In this document: positions 51,555 to 64,000 of the stretch, piece after piece
Position numbering within the stretch: position 1 is the stretch's first letter
How the letters are laid out: the number at the start of each line of letters is the position of its first letter
Assembly (NCBI GenBank): GCA_020226215.1
Contig: CM035235.1
Location: 2,501 to 66,500, forward strand
Reading direction: 5' to 3'
Origin: Sindora glabra
Lineage: Eukaryota; Streptophyta; Magnoliopsida; Fabales; Fabaceae
DNA: 64,000 bases
Program-made: the position numbers and the translations under genes
The notes under the pieces: generated by a model
What the model was told of the DNA's origin: nothing
Database searches by the model: none
Seen by the model: only the letters and a program-made list of their open reading frames with translations

Positions 51555-53610
51555 TCTATCTTGAGTTCCCAATTTGCTTCTTTTATCATGTGCGTTTCCT
51601 ATTGAATCTTTATAAAAGGCAATTTCTTGGATTTAAGCTTCTTCATGTTGAATTACCTATTAGGAAGATATTTTAAAAGCATAAACATGTGAAATACTAG
51701 ATGGATGGCACATAACTTGTTTAGCAAATCCAATTGATAAGTAATTGCTCTAGTTTTCTTAAAGATAGAGAAAGGGCCAATGAAACAAAATGTTAATTTG
51801 CCTTTTTTTTCAAATTTTATTGGTGAAACTTTTAAAAAGATAATGTTTCCCTCCTAAAATTCTAACTTCTTCTCCCCTTATTTGCAAAGGATTTTTTATG
51901 ATTCTAAGCTATTTCCAATCTATCTCAAATGATTTTCATCTTTTCCAGAGAATCAATGACAAGATTAAAGCTAAGAAGTTTAGTTTCTCCTAGTTCAAAC
52001 CATTCCACTAAAGATCTACATCTTTTATCATACAAAGCCTTATAAGATGTCATTTTAGTATTGAATTAATAGCTATTATCATATACAAATTCAATTAGTG
52101 GTTAGTATTTCTCTTAACCACTTTAAAACTCTAAAGTGTCAGCTCAAAGCATATCTTCCAAGATTTGAATGGTGTGCTTAGATTAACTATTTATTTAAGA
52201 ATGTAAAGCTATTTTAAAATGCAATTATGTTCGTAAAGTTTGTTGAAAAGATTGTAAAAAAATTAGTTATGAACTATATCCCTTAATCTGAAATGATGGT
52301 AAATGGAACCTTATGTAAAGGGTATTTTATCTAAATAAAGTTGAGCATATTAGACTACAAAACATGTGGTTTTTACTTAAAGGAATTGAATTGTCTTGCT
52401 CTATCTATCAATAATCACTTATATTGAATCAAATCCATTTTAGGTTTAAGGAAATTTAATTGAAAAATCCATGGTTATATTTTTCTACTTCCATTTAGGA
52501 ATGGGAATAAGTTAGTGCAAACCAATAGGTGTTTGGTGTTTAGCTTTGACTTATTATAATGTAAAACATTTAATAAAAAATAAAGCATGCCTTTTGTTAT
52601 ACCTCTATACCAGAAACTTTACTGTAAATCATGGTACATCTTTACCATATTAAGATGTATAGTGTAAGACAAATTGTGGATTTGAAAAGGCAATTCATTT
52701 CTCTCATAAGTAAGAACCTAAAGTTAGCTTTGAAATCTAATTAACCTTTGATTCAATAGTTAAATTTTCATTTTTCTTTGACATTACCTTGTCTTTTAAG
52801 ACTAAAAACTAATAATCTTGCTTGTAAGATTTCTTTTGTTCTTTCTATTAACATAAATTGAATTATTACTTGAGCAATTATCACTATCTAATCGTTAGCT
52901 TGAATACTAATTAGAACTCTTAATGATTTCTTGCTTAGTACATTAGTTACGATATTAACTTTTCTGAGATGATAATGAATGGTACAATCATAGTCTTTCA
53001 CTAGCTTTATCCATCTTCATTATCTCAAATTTAGTTTTTTCTAATAAAAAACGTGTTTCAAGCTTTTATGGTAAATGCAGATTTCATAAGTCTTATTATA
53101 TAGATAATGTCACCATATCTTTAATGAGAAACCTATAACAACTATTTCAAGATTGTGACTTAGGTCATTAAGCTTGTGCCTTTTCAATCCTTTCCATGTT
53201 GCATTAGCCCACCATCCAAGCTAATGTTAGATACATCATAATAAACTATAAATCCTTTTGAGCTTAATAGAAAAGTTAAGATTAGAGTTAAAGTTAAAGA
53301 AGATTTCAATTGCTAGAAGTTGCTTTCATATTTATTAAACCATTTGAACTTGACTCTTCTTTAGGTGAGCTTAGTTAATAAAGAAGCTATTTTAGAGAAA
53401 TCTTTTATAAAATGTCAATCATATCCTACTATCCTAAGGAAACTTAAGATTTCTAATGCTATTAAGAGCCTTGACCAAGTTAGATTGCTTTAATCTTTTA
53501 GGAATTAATTTGAATGCCATTTTAAGATATCACATGCCCTAAGCATTTATATGGAGAATTTAGCATAAACTTTCATATGAAATAAGTTTCATAAATAATA
53601 TATTCATAAT
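51555..53610 (-). pseudogene. Ty3/gypsy pol fossil (RT end, RNase H, integrase)
   Basis: Read on the minus strand from high to low coordinates: the end of reverse transcriptase (about 53,520-53,600, 'KFSI', 'MLRACDIL'), 'SLLTKLT' (about 53,370), RNase H ('GFIVYYDVSN', about 53,221-53,262), integrase core ('TIQILEDML', about 52,145-52,175; 'YKALYDKRCRS', about 52,030), the post-integrase segment ('IGPFSIF', 'HLVFHMFML', about 51,690-51,790) and the chromodomain-side tail ('KEANWELKIEI', about 51,562-51,595). Order and motifs fit a plant Ty3/gypsy chromovirus of the Tekay/Del type. Gag, protease and most of RT are missing. Many stops; a relic. Confidence 0.85.
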
Positions 53611-56600
53611 TTTTGAATTACACATAAAACATTATTCAAAGGTCATAAATATGGTGATAGTATAGTATACTATACCTAACCTATGATATATTCTCATGAT
53701 TTCTAGTAGTCTAACATAAAATGTTTGATCTCCAAACATCAAAGACAAAGTAGTTTATGATATTTGTATGATAAGTACATAAGGAGATAACCATGAAATG
53801 AGTAATATTGATGTTTATAAATTATCATTATAAATTATGAAAGTAAAAAAAAAGGAAAGTATGAAAGCAAAATGCTTAAGGATCCCTAGAGCAAATAGGT
53901 ATTCTCAGGTGAGTGCATACCTACTTTAGGAATTTTTTACTTAATTTTCATACATTCTATTTATTTTATATACTAAGATGATGTGTTATGAAACCTTGAG
54001 ATTGAATATGTGTAGTTATGCACCTCAATTTAATGAATATAAGAAACTTATAGTTATGGTTGTTTTTTACTATGCTAAAGATTATGGCATGTTATAATGT
54101 GTATAAGGTGCTATTTGTTTCTTATTAATTACTCTCGATTGACTTATAAATAATTCAATAAAGGCATTATTTGGATTGTTACTTGGCTATGACAAATGTA
54201 TGTTTTAATTGAGATTATGATTGTGATTATACTTAACTTGTGACTATACATGAGAAGCGTGGAACTGCTATTTAATAGTTAAGGGTGCTTGTATTGAAAT
54301 ATGAATGTGTTTGAAGTTATAATAATGTGAATAAGGATGATTGCGGTGATAAATTGATTACCTTAAACTATGGTTAAATTGAAACCGTAATACTATAAGA
54401 TGTGAAATTTATATAATATGCATTTATATAATGATGTAATTTAGTTTGTCCTGCTATTATGCAAATGGTATTGATGTAATAAAAATGGTTTAGGGTCAGA
54501 TATTAGAAATGTGATCAAATAACTTTATTGAAATAAAGTTAAAAAAATTATAAACTGAATGTATAGTTTCATAAAATGATATTAATAAAATGTTTTTATA
54601 GTATAAAGTTTTAATAGCCCAATTGTCTTATGTTTAATATAGAAAAAGGACTCTTATTTTATTATCTTATTTTAATTAACTAACACAAAACTAATAAAAT
54701 GAGGACTTAATACTTTAGAAATTAGATTAGTAGTTTTAAAGTAAATTAGTCTTATAAAATCCTAATATTTTTATTGTTCGAATTTTAATTCAAGGAAGTC
54801 TTTGAACTAGGATTCTTGGTTTCCTTGAAATGGAGATGAAATTATTAAGAATTAAGTATTCAGTTTTATAATATAATATGATTTAGGCCTTTTTAGAGCA
54901 TAAAACTTTAATATTTTAATTATTTTACACTTGATATAGAAAGTTCTCATTTATGAAAATCTCCAAATTTTTTTATAATAATTTTAAAAATACAAAAGGG
55001 TGATAATATAGGATGGTAGAGTGGTATGAATACATTCTGTTAAGAGCATCACATTTTAATATTTTACTCATATAAACTCGATTCCAAAAATCACTATGAA
55101 AGAACATATTTTGTTTTTAAAATTTACATTGATTTGCACTTTTAATTATAATGTTTAAAAATAAGATAAGTAATTTATAATTTATCATTATAAATGGTGA
55201 AATGGGAAATGAGTGAAAGATAATCATGGATGTCCTAAAGCATCTAAGAGCAGGTAAATGTTATTAGGTGAGTACATATATATTTCATCCTTAAATAAAT
55301 ATTCTAATACTTTTTTATTTAAATGACATGCTTATAATCCTACTTATAAATAATATGGATCATATATACATCTACTTATAAATCTTTAAAAGTATAATTA
55401 TGTATTATAGATTATTATTAAATTACTCTTGTGGCTATGCATGAATAGCTTGGACATGTTATTTGTGATAAGGTAGTGAATGTTAGTTCAAGTGAATGTT
55501 GATTGACCATTTTAGAAGGCATGGTGGTGTTATCATTAACCATTGCTAGATTGTGATGAGGTTGCAATGAGAAATGATATAGTTGTGTTTGATTAGAATT
55601 ACATTATTATGTGTATAATGGAAATGTACTAAATAATGTTGTATGAATTGTTTTATGATATGGATGAATATTTGTGGCTATGGAAGAAGGCTTGGTGGTA
55701 CTAGCTTATATTATTATGTACATTAAAATTTAGTTGAGACTGTACTATGTAAACTTTAAGTTCTAGTGATTAAATTGTATTATAAATTATACCATAAGTG
55801 GCATTTAAAATAAGAAATGTGAAAGGAATGATATTATGAATGTTGGATCAACAATTCCCTATGATGTGCTTATGTAAGATATAAGGTAGACTTTGAAAAG
55901 ATTAGGATGGAAGGTTTGTGAAGAGTATAAAGCTGATCTGAAAGTCAAAAGGCCATATATGTAATTTATTATAAATTGTTATGCAATATGTTAGGAAATT
56001 ATAATCTATCAATCCTTGAATGTTTTTATTTAATGTTATGGTGATTATATGATTGGCCATAATTGAGTTCTTAAAATTAATTTGATATGGAAAAATGTAG
56101 AGTGTGGAAGACTATGTGTGAAATAGTGTAAGTAAAAGGGAGCTATGGTTTAGTTAAAATACTAAATCAACTTCTTTTTAATATTATAAATGATTTGAGT
56201 GATGGTGAAATTGTGAAAAATCTCTTTTTGGGTTCTATTATTTATGTGTGTGTAATTGTTAATATAGGCATGGGTATAATGGTATGACTATAAGATTGTT
56301 AAATAAGATAAAATTATTAGGTATAAGTATCGAAAACCATTTAGTGGTTATTTCATGTTATTATTGGGATTAATTGTAATCACTTATTGAGAATTTTTTA
56401 TTTTATAGATATATATTCATTGAAATTATAAATCTCATTCTTTTCTTTAATATTTTCAGGATTTAACTTGAGAATATCAAGTTGCATAGCTCGAGTATGA
56501 GTTTAGAGCAATCTAAAAAGAACTTGATAGTTGAGATTGTGTTGGGATTCTCTTGAAACCAAATTCAAGGACTAAAGATAGAGACAAAGTTGATTATATG

Positions 56601-57397
56601 CTCAATGTATTGAATTATTTATATGTATATATGTTTCTAGATTGTCATTGAGTTGTATATACAACAAGTTCTATGATTTAAGGTGTGTTTCCTTTGAGAA
56701 GTGTTTAAAAATAGTGGAAACCTTCCTTTTTTTTGTAAAATTTATAGTGAATTTTAAGTCATTATAGAAATAGAAAGATTTTCATTAAATAAAATTAGTG
56801 TGAATAATGTTGAGGCTGGTGGAAATTGGATAGCAAGATCAATGCCGATAACGATTAGGTTTTAGTTGTGATAGATAGCCATCACATAAGTTTTCTAGTC
56901 AAATTTAATTCAAGTAACATCTATATGCAATATATATTTTCTTACTAAAAATATTTCTCATTAAATCATTTTGTATTTTATATTAGTAACACTTAAATGG
57001 AATATAATTTAATCATAAGTATAATATAAACATTTGAACAACTATTAAATGTTTTGGAAGCGTAAAAAGTTCATCTTTATTATTTTGAACCAACCTTATC
57101 CTATACATATCCTAACCTTATCCTTTTAGGATTAACCTTATCCCACATGTATCATAATCTTATCCTTTTAAGATTAATCTTATCTTGCTTGACCTTTTAT
57201 GTGACTCAAAAGTTAGGGCATTAGGTTCAACCCTAAAAGATGCCAAAATATCTCCTATCACATAAATATGTCACACATCATATGTAAAATTCATGCCAAT
57301 AATGTTGGATAAGGCATGTAGCCATAAATTCAAATATGGCATAAGCCAATTTCACATAGGGATCTCATTATCCCATTTTATGTAAATAGGGTAAGGT
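53611..57397 (+). repeat. Diverged gypsy LTR-like fragments, mostly plus-oriented
   Basis: No coding region. Two similar segments (about 53,885-53,950 and 55,225-55,290) share 'aggtgagt' followed by 'acata' or 'gcatacc'. The stretch 56,820-56,880 resembles the LTR-end phrase of the 42-51 kb nest ('ggtggaaattgg' ... 'tagttgtgata'). 57,093-57,185 carries a 43-bp tandem duplication containing 'cttatccttttaggatt'. Interpreted as old LTR pieces in plus orientation. Confidence 0.35.
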
Positions 57398-57402
57398 TAA
57401 CA

Positions 57403-59054
57403 TGTTAGGAATTAAGATTATTACATGTAGTGGAATTTCAAAATTTTGATCCAAATTCTGCCTAGGATCCATGCAAAAAGTATAAATCAATGATTAAGAT
57501 TTTACCTATTGGACACTCGTGTTTCTATTGATCAAAACTTGAGAGCAGATGAATCAAACGTCAGTCGGAAGGTACAGCGTCTCTACGGTATCCACACGGA
57601 GTGAACAACGACCTCTCGCTCTCCACGAATCTATTAGGATGCATTTCTCTCTCTAGGAACTAGGATTTTGATGTTTTCTGAGTGATTTTGGGTTTTAAGA
57701 AGTCTATGAGCGTGTCTCTAATGTGCTGCCCTCAAACCCCCTTTTATAGAACTTAGGTAAGCCACAATTTTAGTCCTACTAGGATAATTCTTCCAAAATC
57801 CTAATCACACTTAACAACTCATTTTATCCTTATCCTAGAGATAATGAGGAGAGATATGACTTATCTATTAATTATCTAACATTAGATAATATTATCTCAT
57901 AATATAAATATCTTAATATTAGATAATTGCATATAATTATCAAATATCAAAATAATATTATCTTATAATATATTTATCTAATATCTGATAACGTAATTAT
58001 TTAATATTACTTTAATATCAAATAATATCACTTAATATATATATATTACGTGAATTTATTATTCTTAATAATATATATATGCACGAAAATAAGTCCAATT
58101 AATTGGATATTAATATAATTAAAGTTTAATTAATTATTATCTTATTCCTACTCCTTTTATGTGACCCTGTAGGTTCTTACTACGTTGACAATGACTTATT
58201 ATTGAGCCATAGACAGTAAGCGGTATCTAGCAATACATCATTGCCACTCAAGTAGTAAGAATGTCTGTGATTCGACATCCACCTAATACATTATCAACAT
58301 TTTGCATCATAACCCTTTTGTAATAATATCCAAATTGAACGAGAGGCATGGAATGTGTCATCCTCATCAATGTTCAATTTATATTTCTTGATACTGAGTA
58401 GACTTAAAATAATGATTAATATCACATATTAATTCAATTGAGCATGGCCATGCATTTCTAAGTCTCACTCAATCAAGGGGCCCAAGGATATTTCTTTTTT
58501 ATAGAAGAGTAACAAAATCCCATCTACATCACTTACTTCCCTCTGCACGATTTATGACACACCCAATCAATGTCCTACTTGTCATCCTGATTAAAGGTGA
58601 CATAGGACAATGTTAAAGTGAGTAATTTCTCATGTAGGGAACCGTAGTGACTTCAGGTCAAAGGTTTATGTGTATTTGTGATCATATGAGAATAACTTAT
58701 GACACGTCTATCCATCCAATATTCTCATAGTGGGTCAGTCCAGTACATTGTTCACTAGCAATATACTTATGTATTGACTTGATATCACATATCCATGATT
58801 CGTAATCATCAATCACTATACATGCTAGTCTCGATGTATTATTACTATCCTTTTTGTAATAATACTTGATTAGGGGCATTTTAGAAATAGCAAAGCTATT
58901 CCAAGGATAATTATTATATTAAGTTATAAATTGCGCATAATAATAATAAAATTATAAAAATAAAATATAATAATTAAATTACCTAAAATAAAATATAATA
59001 TATTATGTATAACTTCAATCATCTATATGATTGGTTCTAGAACACACACCAACA
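57403..59054 (-). mobile_element. Solo LTR, inverted relative of the 12.3-kb copy
   Basis: On the minus strand it begins TGTTGGTGTGTG (59,054) and ends CCTAACA (57,403), 1,652 bp. The flanks are TAACA (57,398-57,402) and CAACA (59,055-59,059), an old 5-bp TSD with one mismatch. Long blocks match the 12,275-14,062 LTR, for example 'aacttaatataataattatc', 'tcctatgtcacctttaatca' and 'gtggatgtcgaatcaca'. The 3' 250 bp are diverged, so the two belong to related subfamilies. No internal retroelement sequence remains. Confidence 0.8.
57741..57748 (-). promoter_or_regulatory. TATA box of the minus-oriented solo LTR
   Basis: TATAAAAG on the minus strand, followed by a G-run, at the position equivalent to 13,733-13,740 in the other copy. 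Confidence 0.6.
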
Positions 59055-59059
59055 CAACA

Positions 59060-59591
59060 TGCCAACCATAACCATTACTAAAGAAATTTACAAATTTATC
59101 TCATCACTTTTCAAGTGACCATAATAGGCATTCTTGCCTCTATTGCAAAAACTCATCATCATGGAACATCAATCATAGATACCCTCATGTATAAATACAT
59201 TAATGCTCAGAAAAATTAAAGAATGATTCATACATTAACCATATAGAAGGCTTACGATTCAATTACATAGTCTTTCAAACAATATCTATTTTTTTTCATA
59301 TAATGCCTTCAAGAGAATCATTGTTATGTAGTTGTATGTTATCAATCAATCATAATATTAATTCTAAGATTAATATATCATTTAGTTTTCATTATAAAAA
59401 ATTCAAAGATTTACTATTTGGATATTTCAAGTTTCGCAATTTTTTAACTTAAGCATGTTTGGACCAGTACATTAGGTATAATTTTAACAATCATGAAAAC
59501 TATTATTTACCATATAAAAATATGGCTTATGATAATGCCAAACAAGGAACTTAAGTTTTCAAGCAAGCTTCTCATTTGAGCACTATTGAAT
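59060..59591. other. AT-rich intergenic DNA
   Basis: No gene or definable repeat. It may continue the gypsy LTR debris into which the solo LTR inserted. Confidence 0.35.
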
Positions 59592-60715
59592 ATACTAATT
59601 AAGGGTGAGCATCATTTTAGAATCCAATCAAAACTGACTGAATTTATCCAAATTTGGTTAGTTAAAATTACATTTATTATATTATCGGTTTATTGCAAAT
59701 GAAAAAATTGAAGAATATTTAGGTTTTAGTTGAATTCAATTTTGTATATTGCAAATTGAAATAAATCAAAATTGACCAATATCATTTGAAGGGAGTATGG
59801 GCTGGAAATACAGATCCATTGATGAAAGCTCAAGCCTAATTGCTGTGAAAGCTCAAGTGTAATTGTTGTTAAGTCATTGACCTTTCTTTTAGCATTTGCT
59901 TTTAGGTTGAAGGTCCTATTCAATTTACACAGACTTTTATAGTGGCAAACCTAAAAGTTCCTATAGGAAATCTACATTATTCTAAAATGTTCCCCCAAAT
60001 TAGAGAACTTCTTTCTTTCTTGGTTGCATTGTGAATTTGAGATATGGAGATAAGTTACACTATAACAGAGCCTGTGTGCTCTTCCTTTCTCTTTCACTCT
60101 TTTTTCCCCTTTTAACATTTAAAATGACATTAGACTAGTCTAGGTTCTGTGAAGGGCTTAATTTTAACTTCTTTATTCACACACTACATCATAAATTGAT
60201 CTAGATCACAGGCAAAAGGTATAGCAGATTTTTTTTTCTTCCTTTTGGTTTGTTTATTAATATTTTCTTTGTAGTTTTCATATCTCACAGATCTTCTTCC
60301 TTTCTATGTATTTCCTGATCTCTTCTTTATACACCATTATAATCTTACGATGCTACTCCACCACATTCAAGCTTTGAGATAAAGATATATATTTATTTTC
60401 ATTTTGATTTTGTTCTTCAAATCTCTAATTCCCTATTTTTAATAACTTAATTATCTTAGTTTTGGCTACTCATGTTTCATGGTCTTCTTAATTTTTTTTA
60501 ATTGGATATTACTTTGATCTCTACAAATAATTATGAATGATTAACTACAACAAACTGCTTAAGTTGTTTAAAATTGAGCAAAACAATTAAAAGCGGTTAG
60601 TGTATAGTTTCAATCGATGTCAATTTTAATTTTTTGATTAATAATTTGCCTCGATCGGTTAAGATCAGCCTTCTTAGCTGATCTTAATCGTCCGATGAGC
60701 AGCCTTAATCCTAAT
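59592..60715. mobile_element. Non-autonomous hAT-like element, 1.1 kb
   Basis: Element 59,600-60,707 (1,108 bp). The left end is TAAGGGTGAGCATC; the right read inward is TAAGGCTGCTCATC (11 of 14 identical). Flanks ATACTAAT (59,592-59,599) and ATCCTAAT (60,708-60,715) match 7 of 8, as for a hAT TSD. Close to the right end is a hairpin ('aagatcagcc' ... 'agctgatctt', about 60,661-60,686). The interior has no recognisable transposase; a 65-codon frame at 59,726-59,923 (-) has no domain features. Confidence 0.75.
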
Positions 60716-60724
60716 TTTGGAAAT

Positions 60725-61400
60725 TTTCTTAAAATTATCAAACTTTATTAAAAATTCATAAAAACCTCCAGATATGAGTTTTTACATAAAACTTCATTTC
60801 TAAACTTTTCCTTTACTCAAAAAAAGTTGAACAAGTTATCCTTTCACCTAATTTTCATGGTTCAAAAAAGACACTTCTAATTTGAAATTTTCATTTTAAA
60901 TACCAAACTTTAATAAAATTTTCAAAAAATTTCCAATTAAATTATTTCATGTCTAAACATCATTTTTTAACATCCCTCATACTTAAAATAATTTGTATAG
61001 AGCACTTTTAGACCTAATTGATAAAATAGCTTAAAAATGCTATACTTAGTTTGGAAATTCTATTTAAAATATTAAACTTTAAGAAATTTTTTTAAAAACT
61101 TCCAGAGTATTTTAAAAGTTATAAAATACCATATGTTAATAAATTTTGTACTTAAAACAAGTCTTTAAATTTTTTTGCATCTCGAACTATTAAAATAATT
61201 TGAAAAGGAACAAGTTTAACTAGGAAAGTTCATCTTTAAATGTTAAAACTATCCAGAATTTTTTGGAAATTTGCAAAATTATTTTCCATGCTTGAAATAT
61301 CATTTTTAACCTCTTTTCACATTAAAAATATGTTATTAAAAACATTTAAACCATTATCAATGAAAATAGTTTTATATGAAGTAAAATAGTATTAAAAGCA
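60725..61400. repeat. Diverged tandem repeat, about 168-bp unit
   Basis: Four degenerate copies start near 60,739, 60,905, 61,074 and 61,243. Each contains an 'aaactttaataaaa'-like start, 'aaaacttccag', then 'cttaaaa' and 'catttaaacct'-like sequence. Periods of 166-170 bp are close to nucleosomal spacing. It could be a repeat block internal to an LTR. No coding sequence. Confidence 0.5.
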
Positions 61401-64000
61401 TAATTTTTTTACACTTTTCCACTAAGAAATCATAACTTTGTTGCCTTCTTTTAATTTGCTTTTGATTATGAAATCTTGATAAAATTGTGTATTAATGTCT
61501 TAAAAATAATTTAAAATATAATGTAACAAGTTTTTAAAGAAAATAGAAAATTTCCCTTATTTTCCTAGGAATACCCAAAAGCACCCTTAAATCACCTAAG
61601 TGAAACATTTTGTTTAAAAAAACCTCGATGTAATTATGTAATATTTGTAATTATTTCAAAATTTGTATATATTAGGTTTTAGAATAAAAACATAGCCTTG
61701 TTCCTCTTAGGAACCTAGGAGCTTTAGTAAATCTTTTTTAAAAATTGATTTCAAACTTTGCATAAAAATAAGCTTCCGATTATCTAAGTTGTATGTAAAA
61801 GTCAAATAGTTTTGCTTTTTCCAAAATTATTTTACAACACCTTCACTCTTAAAAACATACTCTTGTGCTTCTAGTTTCAAGAAAAACTAATCAACATTTA
61901 GTGTCAAAAAATTAATCCAAAAATCATTTTTCAAAACAAAGGTTTTTATAGGACTTTTTATTCCTTTCCAAGAAAGCACCTTTTCACTTAATTCACCATG
62001 AATCCTATAGCTTTAACACATCATTAATAACAACTAGTAAATAGTTAAATATATGGGTAGACAACTAATGCACCATGACTAACACATCATTTTAGCACAA
62101 CAAATGATAGTCATCACAAAAAACAGATATACATCTTATATAAACATCATCAAGAAAGAAAACTAAGAATAAAAAATTTGGATCTCTACTCATTTAAGAG
62201 TACTTATAGAACTTGTTCCCTTCATTAAGAATCTAAAGTGTAGTATCTAAGATAACATAAAATTAGTAAAGAATTTAAAGAAAGAATTATGAAAAGAAGA
62301 TGAATTAATGTAAGTTTTAAGCTTATACCTTTAACGATCAAGAATACTTCTTTCACCAACAGTCATTCAATAACTCTCAAGGAACTAATAGAAAGAACAC
62401 TTAAGAATAATGCTTTCTCTCTTTAATTCCCTCTCTAGCCATAAAAGAGCTCTTGTTTGGTATGAGAGGATTTGAATTTGCTAGCCTATTTATAGGAAAA
62501 AATATGAGTAATCACCAAGTAATGATATTGTGTTTACATCATTAAAATAACATCTTTTTGCTTACCTAAAGCTTGCATCATCCAAGAATATTCTATATTC
62601 TTTTTTTGTACTTAAGTTTTACTATTAGGTCCTCCATTAATTCTATAATTGCTAATAAATTCTATACTAATTGAAAATTACTTTAGTGTCCCAAAATTAT
62701 GAAAATTACCTTAAGGCCTTTAAAATATGCTAAATTCTTCCCTATTCCCCTAGTTTTACTCAATGCCTTTTCACTAAGCCAAATTCCTCTTCCCCCTTAG
62801 GGACACTTATGTCCTTAAATATAAGGGTAATTTACATTTTTGTTACCTTAAAATTATTTTAGGATGCTTTTGAGAAAAAATATTAATTTACTCTCAAATC
62901 TTATTAGCCATGTATCTTGAATACTCCTAACTTCTTAAAATTTTTCCTAAATAACTTCTACTAAATTTTCATCCATTAAAACTAATAAATGACTTTACTA
63001 ACAATAATAAGTATATTTTTGTTTGTTATTTACTAACAAACAATATCTGACTTAATTCTAACTATTTTTTCTACTAGATTATTTTATTAGGTATTATAAT
63101 AAAGAAATATCAAACTTAGTATGCCAAAGGATATTAAAAACAACCCTTTCTATTGGCTTCTCCACTTGATTAACATCGAGATTTGAAGAAGAAGCATTAG
63201 ATGTAGTATCCAAAGTAGCTTTATCCTTTTTCATAGAGGTAAGAGATTTTTATTGATAAAGGTAACTATAAAAGATGAATTCGAAAAAAAGATATAACAA
63301 ATAATAAAAGAAACGTGTAACCTATATACTTGTGCTTAAAGAAGTGCACTTAAGGGCAAATGATCTTCATCATTAGATGGCTTGAGACATTTAGCATAAA
63401 AAACTTTTAGGGAAAACACCATAATTAACTCATTATCATTTCTTTGGAACAATGGCCTTGTAAATAGGGGAAAACTCCCTAATTGGCTTAAATTTCTTGG
63501 TAAAAGACCCTGAAAGAATTGAATACAACAAGTTCATTCTCAAAATGCTCTTGGAAATGATAAAGGTAAGATAAAAAAGGATACAAGTACACTAATGCTT
63601 ATGTACCACAACCTAAGCCTGCTACTAGTTATTAATAAAAAATCTATGATTTCAAGAAACTTGTCATTACCCTTTTCTAAAAACCTTCAAGTGTAATCCA
63701 ATTATGAGCTTATAGCCACTATTGCACCCTAACAAAGTTAATCATAGCTAAACTAACATACTACTCTATTAGGATGATAGCACACTGGCAGGAATGCCCT
63801 TTAGCATGAAAAGAAGCCATCCATTAGAAGAAAGCCTAGCAAAGTAACAAGAATCAGAATCAATAACCACCTATCATAATTTCCCTTCATGTAAGTTATT
63901 TGAATCTATCTACCTATTAGATTAGCATTAGAACTAGTATTGTAGTTTTCCCCACCTCAAGAATAATAAAGGTCAATCTTAGCAAGGTTCTTATAAGTGA
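61401..64000. other. AT-rich DNA, probable LTR debris, no gene
   Basis: No coding feature found. On the minus strand there is a TATA-like element (62,485-62,494) followed by a leader-like, gene-poor stretch, consistent with the U3/R part of an old LTR. The last 1 kb shows nothing I can assign. Confidence 0.3.
62485..62494 (-). promoter_or_regulatory. TATA-like box, possible LTR promoter
   Basis: TATAAATAGG on the minus strand, followed within about 40 bp by transcript-leader-like sequence rich in AGAGAG/CTCTT. No gene follows, so an LTR promoter is the likeliest reading. Weak. Confidence 0.3.

Noticed and set aside
58697..58879. 60-codon minus-strand frame
   Set aside because: Lies inside the solo LTR and is not kept open in the related copy at 12-14 kb.

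Overview
The window is nuclear DNA of a flowering plant, most likely a eudicot. It is very AT-rich and intron-containing, begins with degenerate plant-type telomere repeats (CCCTAAA), and is dominated by decaying transposable elements. I found one intact host gene, a 13-exon chorismate synthase on the minus strand (32,550-38,973). Its 440 codons (439 aa plus stop) close in frame across 12 introns, all GT-AG.

Layout. 1-415: degenerate telomeric repeats oriented as at the left end of a chromosome. 2,612-8,173: a 5.6 kb hAT transposon with matching 8-bp target-site duplications (TSDs) and a BED-finger transposase gene damaged only near its 3' end. 12,275-14,062: a solo LTR with a perfect 5-bp TSD; a relative lies in opposite orientation at 57,403-59,054. 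14,835-18,138: two adjacent copies of a non-autonomous hAT-like repeat, the second carrying an insertion with a large compound microsatellite. 20,690-22,870: a foldback element with arms of about 850 bp. 23,010-31,745: a decayed Mutator-like element (MULE) with remnants of a MURA transposase and of a plant mobile domain (PMD) protein on the same strand. Its ends resemble those of the foldback element.

39-64 kb has no host gene that I can recognise. It holds two or more small non-autonomous DNA elements with readable ends, a nest of diverged Ty3/gypsy LTR pieces in both orientations, and a Ty3/gypsy pol fossil (51,555-53,610, minus) full of stops. It also contains long AT microsatellites.

Functionally, only chorismate synthase looks active: it is the last shared step of the plastid shikimate pathway towards aromatic amino acids, and its gene has tolerated a 530-bp insertion in intron 6. 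The rest records TE insertion, solo-LTR formation and C-to-T type decay. I saw no CRISPR array, no prokaryotic feature, and no convincing tRNA or rRNA gene. All calls come from reading the sequence by eye; no database search was run.
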